A DNA stretch of 64,000 nucleotides from Polaribacter sp. IC073 (GTDB taxonomy: Bacteria; Bacteroidota; Bacteroidia; Flavobacteriales; Flavobacteriaceae), in the NCBI RefSeq assembly GCF_007997075.1, contig NZ_VORS01000006.1, positions 221,308-285,307 of the forward strand. The letters are read 5' to 3'. A program made the position numbers and the translations under genes. Below, piece after piece: positions 10,021 through 18,731 of this stretch. The notes under the pieces are model-generated. The model searched no databases, was not told the DNA's origin, and saw nothing but the letters and a program-made list of their open reading frames with translations. The stretch's first letter is position 1; every line of letters begins with the position of its first letter.

Positions 10021-10870
10021 TATATTAGTAACAGGTTCTAACGGACAATTAGGCTCTGAGATCAAAGCGTTAGCTCAAACGCATCCAACCTATAATTTTC
10101 ATTTTACAGGTTCTAAAGAATTAGATATTACAAATCATACCGCTGTTAATGCGTTTGTAAAAGCAGCTAATGTCTCAGTCATTATAAATTGTGCAGCACA
10201 TACAGCTGTTGATATAGCAGAGAATGAATTAACATTGTCAACGCAATTAAATCATTTGGCTGTTGAAAATTTTGCAAAAATAGCAAAGGCAAACAACATT
10301 CAATTACTTCATATTTCAACGGACTATGTTTTTGATGGAACGAGTCATATCTCATATAAGGAAAATGATAGACGAAATACACAAAGCGTATACGGTAGCA
10401 CAAAATTAGCAGGTGAAGAAGCTATGCAGCGAATTAACCCCGCAAATTCAATGATAATTAGAACCTCTTGGGTGTATTCTAGTTTCGGAAACAACTTTGT
10501 AAAAACAATGATCCGTTTAGCGAATCAAAAAAAAGAATTAGGGGTCATTGTAGATCAAATAGGCACACCAACCTATGCCAGAGATTTGGCAAAAGCACTT
10601 TTAGAAATCATTCCGAAATTAAAGAATGAAAAGGTGGCAGTGTATCATTACTCAAATGAAGGCGTTTGTAGTTGGTACGATTTTGCAAAAGCTATTTTTG
10701 AAATTAAAGCGATAGCTATCAAAGTAAACGCTATTGAAACTTCCCAATACCCCACAGCAGCCAAGAGACCTTTTTTTAGTGTGTTGAACAAGAACAAAAT
10801 AAAGAATGAGTTTCAATTAGAGATCCCTTATTGGAGAGATTCCTTAAAAGATTGTTTGAAAGAATTATAA
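10013..10870 (+). CDS. rfbD: dTDP-4-dehydrorhamnose reductase
   Basis: The 285-residue short-chain dehydrogenase performs the final NAD(P)H-dependent reduction to dTDP-L-rhamnose. It has the Rossmann motif TGSNGQLGSE (7-16), ISTDYVFDG (101-109), the catalytic pair Tyr127/Lys131 in VYGSTKLAGE, and RTSWVYSSFGNNFVKTM. Residues 61-70 read AAHTAVDIAE where most RmlD proteins have AAYTAVDKAE, a mild divergence. The start overlaps rfbC by 8 bp. Confidence 0.96.
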   Translation: MHNILVTGSNGQLGSEIKALAQTHPTYNFHFTGSKELDITNHTAVNAFVKAANVSVIINCAAHTAVDIAENELTLSTQLNHLAVENFAKIAKANNIQLLHISTDYVFDGTSHISYKENDRRNTQSVYGSTKLAGEEAMQRINPANSMIIRTSWVYSSFGNNFVKTMIRLANQKKELGVIVDQIGTPTYARDLAKALLEIIPKLKNEKVAVYHYSNEGVCSWYDFAKAIFEIKAIAIKVNAIETSQYPTAAKRPFFSVLNKNKIKNEFQLEIPYWRDSLKDCLKEL

Positions 10871-10909
10871 AATGTTATTCTCTTAAGAATAAACTAAGCT
10901 CAAAAAAAA

Positions 10910-11953
10910 ATGGAAAAGAAAAACATATTAGTTACCGGTGGTGCAGGCTTTATAGGCTCTCATCTCTTGCGTTTATTGGTAAATAAGTATCCCGAGTACA
11001 AGATCATCAACATGGATGTACTAACGTATGCCGGGAATTTAGAGAATTTAAAAGATGTTGAAAACAACAAAAATTACACATTTATAAAATGTGATATTTG
11101 CGATCACGAAAAAGTAAAAGAGGTGTTTATTAAGTACAACATAGACAGTGTCATTCATTTGGCAGCAGAATCGCACGTAGATCGCTCCATTATAGATCCA
11201 TTTTCATTTGCACAAACCAATATTATGGGAACGTTGAGTTTGTTGCAAGCAGCAAAGTTTGCTTGGAAAGGTGATTTCGAAAATAAGTTATTTTACCATG
11301 TATCTACAGATGAAGTATATGGTTCTTTAGGAGACGAAGGTTTCTTTTTAGAAACTACCGCCTACGACCCGCACTCTCCCTATTCAGCATCCAAAGCATC
11401 TTCCGATCATTTTGTAAGAGCTTTTCATGACACCTATGGTCTACCAACCGTTATTTCTAACTGCTCTAATAACTACGGATCCTATCAGTTTCCAGAAAAA
11501 TTAATCCCCCTTTTTATCAACAATATCTGCAATAACAAACCCTTGCCAGTATACGGAAAAGGAGAAAATATACGTGACTGGCTCTTTGTAAACGACCATG
11601 CGCGTGCAATAGACATTATTTTTCACAAAGGAAAACTAGGAGATACTTATAATATTGGTGGTTTTAACGAATGGAAAAATATTGATTTGATAAAAGTGTT
11701 GATTGAAACCACGGATCGCTTATTGGAAAGAGAAAAAGGGACTTCCGAAAAATTAATTACTTATGTAACAGACCGTGCAGGGCATGACGTACGATACGCT
11801 ATTGATGCGACCAAATTAAAAAACGAGTTAGGCTGGGAACCCTCTTTACAATTTGAAGAAGGCATTGAAAAAACAGTACAATGGTATTTAGACAATAAAC
11901 AGTGGATGGACAATATTACTTCTGGTACTTATGAAGAGTATTATAAGGATTAA
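10910..11953 (+). CDS. rfbB: dTDP-glucose 4,6-dehydratase
   Basis: This 347-residue extended SDR enzyme converts dTDP-glucose to dTDP-4-keto-6-deoxyglucose, the second step of rhamnose synthesis. Visible motifs are GGAGFIGSH (10-18), HLAAESHVDRSI, the catalytic STDEVYG block at 132-138 and Tyr158-Lys162 in SPYSASK, then NNYGSYQFPEKLIP. It follows rfbD after 39 bp. The gene order A-C-D-B is complete, so the cell can make dTDP-L-rhamnose from this cassette alone. Confidence 0.97.
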   Translation: MEKKNILVTGGAGFIGSHLLRLLVNKYPEYKIINMDVLTYAGNLENLKDVENNKNYTFIKCDICDHEKVKEVFIKYNIDSVIHLAAESHVDRSIIDPFSFAQTNIMGTLSLLQAAKFAWKGDFENKLFYHVSTDEVYGSLGDEGFFLETTAYDPHSPYSASKASSDHFVRAFHDTYGLPTVISNCSNNYGSYQFPEKLIPLFINNICNNKPLPVYGKGENIRDWLFVNDHARAIDIIFHKGKLGDTYNIGGFNEWKNIDLIKVLIETTDRLLEREKGTSEKLITYVTDRAGHDVRYAIDATKLKNELGWEPSLQFEEGIEKTVQWYLDNKQWMDNITSGTYEEYYKD

Positions 11954-11989
11954 GGTAATATTTAAAGCGGAAATGAAAGAATTTAATTA

Positions 11990-13435
11990 ATGCACAATCT
12001 TAAACAAAAAGCAATAAAAGGAGTAAGCTGGAGCTTTATTGATAATATTGCTAATTCAGGAATTACTTTTTTGGTTGGGATTGTATTAGCACGCCTACTT
12101 TCTCCTGAAGAATTTGGGATTTTAGGAATGATAGCCGTATTTATAGCGGTATCAAATTCTATTGTAGATAGTGGTTTTTCAAGTGCCTTAATACGGAAAG
12201 TTGACATAAAAAACAGAGACTATAACACCGTGTTTTATTTTAACATGGTGTTAGGTGTTATCCTGTATATATTGCTATATTTTTCAGCACCATTAATTAG
12301 TCGGTTTTTTAACGAGCCTATTTTAATTGCTGTAACTAGGGTAATGGGGCTTCTTTTAATAATAAATTCTTTTGGAATTGTACAACGTACATTATTAATA
12401 AAAGAAGTAGATTTTAAAACACAAACTAAAGTTTCATTAATAGCTTCAATTTCAAGTGGTGTTATTGGTATAGGAATGGCTGTAGCTGGTTATGGTGTTT
12501 GGAGTTTGGTAGCGCAACAAGTAATTCGCCAACTACTAAACTCAATTTTTTTATGGGTTTTTAATACATGGCGACCAGTTTTTGAATTTTCAAAAGCGAG
12601 CTTTAAAGAATTGTTTGGCTTTGGTTCTAAATTATTAGTTTCAGGTATAATTGATACTTTATACAGTAATATCTATTATGTTGTTATTGGTAAATACTTC
12701 TCTGCAAATGAGTTAGGTTTGTTTACACGGGCAAAACAATTTAGTTTATTTATATCGGGTAATTTGACATCTATAGTGCAAAAGGTTAGTTACCCATTAC
12801 TGTGTAATATACAAAATGAAAGTAATGACGAATTATTAAAAAAGACATACCAGCGTATTATTAAAGCAACCATGCTGGTCACTTTTTCATGTATGTTAGG
12901 ATTGGCGGCAGTAGCAAAACCACTTATCTTACTATTAATAGGAGAAAAATGGTTGCCTTCAATTATTTTTTTACAAATATTATGTTTTGCAGCCATGTTA
13001 TATCCCCTACATGCCATTAACTTAAACATGTTAATGGTAAAAGGGCGTTCTGATTTATTTTTAAAACTAGAAATTATAAAAAAAATTATAGGAATAGCTC
13101 CTGTTGTAATTGGTATATTTTATGGAATTGAAATAATGTTAATTGGTAGTGTCATCGTATCTATTATAGCCTATTTTTTAAATAGTTTTTATTCCTCTAA
13201 TTTAATTAATTATGCTGCTTTTGACCAAATTAAAGATGTTTTACCTACTTTTTTAGTTGCTCTAACTGTTTCATTTATAGTGTGGACTATAACATTATTA
13301 AAATATTCTAACGGAATTACCTTGAGCTTTCAGTTTTTAACTGGGGGGATTTTAAGTCTTAGTTTTTACGAACTATTAAAACTACCAGAGTATATCGAAT
13401 TAAAACAAATTATTTTATCCTTTATAAAAAAATAA
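11990..13435 (+). CDS. Lipopolysaccharide/polysaccharide flippase, Wzx/WzxC type (MOP superfamily)
   Basis: The 481-residue integral membrane protein consists of repeated hydrophobic segments in the pattern of Wzx/WzxC flippases. The N-terminus (KQKAIKGVSWSFIDNIANSG, then ITFLVGIVLARLLSPEEFGI) and LGLFTRAKQFSLFISGNL are characteristic. It should flip undecaprenyl-linked repeat units across the inner membrane. It starts 36 bp after rfbB and is 5 bp from the aminotransferase that follows. Substrate cannot be read from sequence. Confidence 0.92.
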   Translation: MHNLKQKAIKGVSWSFIDNIANSGITFLVGIVLARLLSPEEFGILGMIAVFIAVSNSIVDSGFSSALIRKVDIKNRDYNTVFYFNMVLGVILYILLYFSAPLISRFFNEPILIAVTRVMGLLLIINSFGIVQRTLLIKEVDFKTQTKVSLIASISSGVIGIGMAVAGYGVWSLVAQQVIRQLLNSIFLWVFNTWRPVFEFSKASFKELFGFGSKLLVSGIIDTLYSNIYYVVIGKYFSANELGLFTRAKQFSLFISGNLTSIVQKVSYPLLCNIQNESNDELLKKTYQRIIKATMLVTFSCMLGLAAVAKPLILLLIGEKWLPSIIFLQILCFAAMLYPLHAINLNMLMVKGRSDLFLKLEIIKKIIGIAPVVIGIFYGIEIMLIGSVIVSIIAYFLNSFYSSNLINYAAFDQIKDVLPTFLVALTVSFIVWTITLLKYSNGITLSFQFLTGGILSLSFYELLKLPEYIELKQIILSFIKK

Positions 13436-13440
13436 AAATT

Positions 13441-14523
13441 ATGGTTCCAGTTACAAAGCCCTTTTTACCCCCAAAAGAAGATTACGATTTATTGTTGCAT
13501 GGTATTTGGAAACGACATTGGTTAACAAATATGGGACCTTTGGCAAGTGATTTAGAAATGAAACTAAAAGAACATCTAAATGTAAAACATTTATTGTTTG
13601 TTACCAATGGTACTGTTGCATTGCAATTGGCTATAAAAGCATTGGGGTTAACAGGTGAAATAATAACAACACCGTTTACTTATGTTGCCACTACAAGTAG
13701 TATTGTATGGGAAGGATGCGAACCTGTATTTGTAGATATTGACAAGCACTCCTTAAATATTGATCCTACAAAAATTGAAGCTGCCATTACGGAAAAAACA
13801 ACAGCAATAGTAGCAACGCATGTATATGGAAACCCTTGTGATGTGGAAGCAATCCAAAAAATAGCAGATAAGCACAAGCTAAAAGTAATATATGATGCAG
13901 CACACGCATTTGGGGTAAAGGTAAACGGAACGTCTATATTTAATTATGGAGATATCTCCACATGTAGCACACACGCAACTAAATTATACCATACCTGCGA
14001 AGGTGGACTTGTAGTGACTAAAAATGCGGACACCCTAAAAACCTTAGCCTATATGCGTAATTTTGGACATAGTGGGCCTGAAAGTTTTCAAGGAATAGGT
14101 ATTAATGGTAAAAACTCTGAATTTCATGCCGCAATGGGCTTGGCTAATTTACCTTGTATGGATGCTATTCATGCACAACGACAAAAATTATCGGAACGGT
14201 ACACCTTAAAACTGAAAAACTTTAAAGCAGTACAACCTGTATGGCATAAAAAATCGGCATCTAATTATGCGTACTATCCAATAGTTTTTGAAAGTGAAGC
14301 GTTGTTATTAAAATGTATAGATGTATTAAAAGCAAATGAAATTTTTGGGAGACGTTATTTTTACCCATCATTGGCAACGAGCCTTCCATATACTAAAAAT
14401 GTGCCTTTAGAAAATACAGATAACATAGCGAAACGTATTTTTTGTTTGCCTTTGTATTACGATTTAACAATTGAAGAGGTAGATTTAATTTGTAGGTTAT
14501 TATTGAGAACTCAAAATAATTAG
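13441..14523 (+). CDS. DegT/DnrJ/EryC1/StrS-family aminotransferase
   Basis: The 360-residue PLP enzyme belongs to the sugar-aminotransferase family that acts on nucleotide-linked keto-sugars. Motifs are the N-terminal PVTKPFLPP, TNGTVALQLAIKAL (55-68), YDAAHAFG with Asp152 facing the PLP ring nitrogen, and STHATKLYHTCEGG with the Schiff-base Lys181. Its likely substrate is a dTDP- or UDP-4-keto sugar made by a neighbouring or distant dehydratase; rfbB product is one possibility. It is followed after 42 bp by the GNAT-PLP fusion. Family is firm, substrate unknown. Confidence 0.93.
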   Translation: MVPVTKPFLPPKEDYDLLLHGIWKRHWLTNMGPLASDLEMKLKEHLNVKHLLFVTNGTVALQLAIKALGLTGEIITTPFTYVATTSSIVWEGCEPVFVDIDKHSLNIDPTKIEAAITEKTTAIVATHVYGNPCDVEAIQKIADKHKLKVIYDAAHAFGVKVNGTSIFNYGDISTCSTHATKLYHTCEGGLVVTKNADTLKTLAYMRNFGHSGPESFQGIGINGKNSEFHAAMGLANLPCMDAIHAQRQKLSERYTLKLKNFKAVQPVWHKKSASNYAYYPIVFESEALLLKCIDVLKANEIFGRRYFYPSLATSLPYTKNVPLENTDNIAKRIFCLPLYYDLTIEEVDLICRLLLRTQNN

Positions 14524-14565
14524 AGAGATAAATTTTCATGTTGTAAATTAATTTAATAAGAACTT

Positions 14566-15948
14566 ATGAAATATACAGATGTTTGTCAATTAGAAGATTT
14601 AATGATTTTTTTAGAGGAGATAGATTCTTATTTTAAACCAAAATTATCTTCAAGAGTTAATTTAGATGAGTATGCTATTAAGCTTCTTTTGAAAGCTAAT
14701 TTTTTAAATATTTATGAGAACACTAAACTAGTATCTTCAGTTATTTATTATTTAAATGAATCGAAGAGTGAAGCATATATACCTATTATTGCTACTTTAA
14801 AAAATTATAGAGGTAAAGGTTATTTTTCTTATATGTTAGATGAATTGGATAAAATAATGATACTAAGGAAAATAACCTTTTTAAGGTTAGAAACTTGGGA
14901 AGGGAATAAAGCATTGAATTTGTATTTAAAAAAATCATTTGTTATAGAAGAAAGAATACAAGATAGGTCTGATGGTAATTTTAGTATTAAATTAGTAAAG
15001 ACTTATAATGATGTATCAGGTTTTAAATTTAGTCCAACACCATTAGATGTAAATGAAAGATTAAATAGCGAAGTAAATGTTTCAGTTTATATTAAAAGAG
15101 ATGATTTGTTTCCAATTATAGGAGGAGGAAGTAAAGGCAGAAAACTTAAATATATTTTAAAAAAAGCGATTGAAGAGGGCTGTACATCAGTTGTTACAGC
15201 AGGAAGTTGTAGTTCCAATCATTTAAGAGCTACAGCCGTATTATGTGCTGAATTAGGATTGAAGCTAACAGCTTGCATACATGATGAAAAACCAGCTTAT
15301 TTTGAAGGCAATATAAAATTAACAAAATTATATTCAAATAAAATTACTTTTTGTAAGATGGCAGAGATTAAGGAAGTTATGGATTTAGAAATGAATAAAC
15401 TCATAGCTTTAGGAGAAAAACCTTTTTATATATGGGGTGGTGGACATTGTAATGAAGGAACGTATGCATATTATTTAGCAGTCAAGGAATTAAAAGAACA
15501 ACTTAAAGGTGTAAAACCAGATTATATATTTATAGCTAGTGGTACTGGAGGTACCCAAGCAGGTATAGAATTGGGAGTACAAGATTTTTTGCCAGAATGT
15601 AAAGTTATTGGTGTTTCCATCGCAAGAGAATTTGTAAGAGGTGATGTAGAAGTTAAAAAAAGCATCAAAAGTTTTATAGATAGGTTTAATATAGGGTATG
15701 AGTCATCAAATATAATTTTTGATGATAGCTATCTTTGCGGGGGATATGGTAAAGTTAATGATGATTATATAGCATTTTTGAAATATTACAGCAAAAAATT
15801 CGGTTTAACACTGGATCCAACATATAGTGGTAAAGCATTTTACGCTATGATTGATTATATTAAAAAGAATAAAATAAAAGAAAAATCGAAAGTGGTTTTT
15901 TGGAATACGGGAGGAATTTTAAATATTTCTTCTTCAGTTAATTTTTAA
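14566..15948 (+). CDS. Fusion: GNAT acetyltransferase + D-cysteine desulfhydrase/ACC-deaminase-like PLP enzyme
   Basis: 460 residues with two domains. Residues ~1-145 resemble a GNAT N-acyltransferase (KNYRGKGYFSYMLDEL at 79-94, with the acetyl-CoA loop RGKG; WEGNKALNLYLKKSF at 111-125). Residues ~155-460 are a fold-type II PLP enzyme of the ACC deaminase/D-cysteine desulfhydrase family: GGGSKGRKLKYIL with predicted Schiff-base Lys190, the SCSSNHLRATA block, IASGTGGTQAGIELG binding the PLP phosphate, DPTYSGKAFYAM and WNTGG. Family members deaminate small amino acids. Here, between a sugar aminotransferase and an ATP-grasp ligase, the pair may prepare an unusual acylated amine or amino acid for the glycan. 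That last step is inference. Confidence 0.85.
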   Translation: MKYTDVCQLEDLMIFLEEIDSYFKPKLSSRVNLDEYAIKLLLKANFLNIYENTKLVSSVIYYLNESKSEAYIPIIATLKNYRGKGYFSYMLDELDKIMILRKITFLRLETWEGNKALNLYLKKSFVIEERIQDRSDGNFSIKLVKTYNDVSGFKFSPTPLDVNERLNSEVNVSVYIKRDDLFPIIGGGSKGRKLKYILKKAIEEGCTSVVTAGSCSSNHLRATAVLCAELGLKLTACIHDEKPAYFEGNIKLTKLYSNKITFCKMAEIKEVMDLEMNKLIALGEKPFYIWGGGHCNEGTYAYYLAVKELKEQLKGVKPDYIFIASGTGGTQAGIELGVQDFLPECKVIGVSIAREFVRGDVEVKKSIKSFIDRFNIGYESSNIIFDDSYLCGGYGKVNDDYIAFLKYYSKKFGLTLDPTYSGKAFYAMIDYIKKNKIKEKSKVVFWNTGGILNISSSVNF

Positions 15949-15958
15949 ATTAAAAATT

Positions 15959-16963
15959 ATGAATTTATTAATTACATCAACAGGTAGAAGAGGCTATATG
16001 GTAGATTATTTTAAATCTGCTATTGGTAATAAAGGAAAAGTTTTTGCAGCTAACAGTGAATATACATTAGCGCTTAATAAGGCAGATGAATTTATTATTA
16101 CACCAAATATTTTTAATGCAAGTTATATTGACTTTTTATTAGATTATTGTCGAGAAAAAAAGATAAATGCCATTATTAGTTTGTTTGATATTGATCTGCC
16201 TGTATTATCAAAAAATAAAAAAATATTTAAGGATAATGGTATTGTTTTGTTAATATCTGATGTCGAATTTACAACTTTGTGCAATGATAAGTGGCTGACA
16301 TATAATTTTCTTTTAAATAATAATTTTAAAACGGCAAAATCTTATATTTCCCTTGAAGATTTTCATAATGATTTTAAATGTAATAAGATAGAATTTCCTG
16401 TTTTTTTAAAACCTCGTTGGGGAATGGGATCTATAGGAGTTTTTGAAGCTCAAAATGAGGAGGAACTAAATGTTTTTTATAAGAAAGTAAAAAAGGAAAT
16501 TCTAAACTCATATTTAAAATATGAGTCAAATTATGATATTGAGCATGCAATAATTATTCAAGAGAAAATAAAAGGACAAGAGCATGGTTTAGATATTTTG
16601 AATGATTTAAATGGTAATTATATCTGTTCTGTTCCTAAAATAAAAATAGCAATGAGAGCTGGAGAAACAGATATTGCAGAAACAATAATAAATGATAAAC
16701 TTGAAAAATTAGCAAAAATGCTAGCAGATAAAACGAAACATCTTTTAAATTTAGATGTGGATTGTTTTATTGAGGGAAATACTATTTCAATTTTAGAAAT
16801 GAACGCAAGATTTGGAGGACAATATCCATTCTCTCATATTTCTGGAGTTAACTTCCCTAAAGTTATTATTAATTTATTAGAGGGGAAATCAATAAATAAG
16901 GAGGATATTACTTTTCAGCCAACAGTCGCTTTTAAAGAGTTATACATTAGAAAAAAAAAATAG
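15959..16963 (+). CDS. ATP-grasp ligase-like protein
   Basis: 334 residues with the layout of carbamoyl-phosphate-synthase-like ATP-grasp enzymes. The N-terminal pre-ATP-grasp Rossmann part begins NLLITSTGRRGYMVDYF. The ATP-binding core includes FPVFLKPRWGMGSIGVF, then IIQEKIKGQEHGLDIL and a metal-binding segment SILEMNARFGGQYPFSH. These enzymes form amide or peptide bonds through acyl-phosphates. It begins 10 bp after the GNAT-PLP fusion, so the two are almost surely cotranscribed and may act on the same compound, for example coupling an amino acid to a sugar. Substrate is unknown. Confidence 0.85.
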   Translation: MNLLITSTGRRGYMVDYFKSAIGNKGKVFAANSEYTLALNKADEFIITPNIFNASYIDFLLDYCREKKINAIISLFDIDLPVLSKNKKIFKDNGIVLLISDVEFTTLCNDKWLTYNFLLNNNFKTAKSYISLEDFHNDFKCNKIEFPVFLKPRWGMGSIGVFEAQNEEELNVFYKKVKKEILNSYLKYESNYDIEHAIIIQEKIKGQEHGLDILNDLNGNYICSVPKIKIAMRAGETDIAETIINDKLEKLAKMLADKTKHLLNLDVDCFIEGNTISILEMNARFGGQYPFSHISGVNFPKVIINLLEGKSINKEDITFQPTVAFKELYIRKKK

Positions 16964-16998
16964 TAATAATATAAAAATATAAAACAATTTTTAATACT

Positions 16999-17853
16999 AT
17001 GAATAATCCAGTTTTGGTTTCTATCTGTAGTATGGCATACAATCATGAAAAATATATAGTTGAATGTTTAGAAGGTTTTTTAATACAAAAAACAAACTTT
17101 AAATTTGAAATATTAATTCATGATGATGCCTCAACAGATGATACTGCAAAAATTATAAGGGACTATGAAAAAAAGTATCCAGATATTATAAAACCCATTT
17201 ATCAAACAGAAAATCAATATTCTAAAGGTATAAAACCCACAACTAACTTTTTGTATCCTAAAGCAAAAGGCAAATATATTGCATTTTGTGAAGGTGACGA
17301 CTATTGGACAGACCCATACAAATTACAAAAACAAGTAGATTTTTTGGAGGCGAATGAGGATTATGTAATTACGTATGGAGATATGGAAGCCTTTGATGAA
17401 AAGGGTGTGTTGGGTAATATTATTGGTGGTGCTAAAAAAGATTTAAGCAAATCAGATTTAATGCAATGTACGCCTGTCAATACATTAACAGCTTGTTTTA
17501 GAAATGTAATTAGAGAATTTCCTTCAGAAATGAGCTGCGCAAGAATAGGAGATTTATTTTTATGGTCACTTTTAGGCGCTTATGGGAAAGGCAAGTACCT
17601 TAAACCTATTAAACCATCTAGGTATAGGGTACATGATGGAGGAGTTTTTTCTAAACAGTCAAAAGAGAGAAAAAATGAGATGTGGGTGATTACAAGTGGT
17701 GCATTATTAGCATATTATAGCCGTATTGGAAATGAAGAAATGAAGAAATTTTTTCTTCGAAAAAATTTGGTAGCTTCCCTTGGTTTGTTTGGGGTAGTTC
17801 CCTTTATAAAGTATGTATTTGTGAAATTTTTTAAACTTTATATAAAAAAATGA
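16999..17853 (+). CDS. Glycosyltransferase family 2
   Basis: This 284-residue GT-A fold transferase shows LVSICSMAYNHEKYIVECLE at the N-terminus, the nucleotide-sugar loop EILIHDDASTDDTAKII and EGDDYWTDPYKLQKQVDFLE, the acceptor-side block of GT2 enzymes. It is cytoplasmic or membrane-associated through a hydrophobic C-terminus (SLGLFGVVPFIKYVFVKFF). It should add one sugar to the growing repeat unit. It overlaps the next gene by 4 bp (ATGA). Confidence 0.93.
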   Translation: MNNPVLVSICSMAYNHEKYIVECLEGFLIQKTNFKFEILIHDDASTDDTAKIIRDYEKKYPDIIKPIYQTENQYSKGIKPTTNFLYPKAKGKYIAFCEGDDYWTDPYKLQKQVDFLEANEDYVITYGDMEAFDEKGVLGNIIGGAKKDLSKSDLMQCTPVNTLTACFRNVIREFPSEMSCARIGDLFLWSLLGAYGKGKYLKPIKPSRYRVHDGGVFSKQSKERKNEMWVITSGALLAYYSRIGNEEMKKFFLRKNLVASLGLFGVVPFIKYVFVKFFKLYIKK

Positions 17854-18731
17854 TAGGCATCATACTCCTCAACTACAATTCATACCAAGACACAATAAAT
17901 CTTGTAGCTGAACTGCAGCTGCAAACTCTAGCTAAAGAGTTACAAATTATTATAGTAGATAACGCATCACCTAATAATTCGTATGAGCAACTAAAACCCT
18001 TAGAAAAACAATATCAAAATGTAGTTGTATTGCAGACAGGAGCAAATTTAGGCTATGCTAAAGGAAATAATTTTGGATTGGATTATTTAGACAAACATAT
18101 TAAACCAACGTATGTTGCTATTTTAAATAATGATATTATTTTACCCTATAATTGTTTTGAAAAGTTAGTAGAAAAATATACTATTTTAGACAAACCTGCT
18201 ATTATAGCACCAAAACAATTAGATGTTAATAATAGGGAATTTTTACCTTATAAAATAAATACCTTTTTAGATGATTGCTTAAACCTCTTTTATATATTTA
18301 AATTATTTCATAAACGAAATGCCCTTCCATACACCGATACTTCTGGGCAAAGAGCCATGAAAGTAGAAATGATTCCAGGTAGTTTTATGTTTGCTTCTTT
18401 TGAACGTTTTAAGAAAATGGGCTTTTTTTACCCAAATACCTTTTTATTTGTGGAAGAGCGTTTTATAGCTGTAAAGGCAGCAGAATTGGGTTTCAATAAT
18501 TATATACTGTTAGATGAAACGTATGTTCATGCACATTCAAAAACCATTAATACGGTATTTAATCCAGTTAAAAAGTTCCAGTTATTGTATGTCGGTTGGT
18601 TAGAATTTACTAAGGTTTGCAGAACTCACGGTAATTTAAAAAGCGTTATACTTAAACCTTTAATGCAATTATCATTATTAGAGATGCAAATAGTTTACAG
18701 AATTAAAAAAATATGTCAAGCTAAGAAATGA
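17850..18731 (+). CDS. Glycosyltransferase family 2 (rhamnosyltransferase-like)
   Basis: 293 residues of the GT2 subgroup that includes rhamnosyltransferases: GIILLNYNSYQDTINLV at the start, IIVDNASPNNSYEQL, GANLGYAKGNNFGLDYL and YVAILNNDIILP, then a LFVEERFIAVKAAELGF block. With a full dTDP-rhamnose pathway in the operon, transfer of rhamnose is plausible but not proven. It overlaps its neighbours by 4 bp on both sides, so translation is coupled. Confidence 0.9.
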   Translation: MIGIILLNYNSYQDTINLVAELQLQTLAKELQIIIVDNASPNNSYEQLKPLEKQYQNVVVLQTGANLGYAKGNNFGLDYLDKHIKPTYVAILNNDIILPYNCFEKLVEKYTILDKPAIIAPKQLDVNNREFLPYKINTFLDDCLNLFYIFKLFHKRNALPYTDTSGQRAMKVEMIPGSFMFASFERFKKMGFFYPNTFLFVEERFIAVKAAELGFNNYILLDETYVHAHSKTINTVFNPVKKFQLLYVGWLEFTKVCRTHGNLKSVILKPLMQLSLLEMQIVYRIKKICQAKK

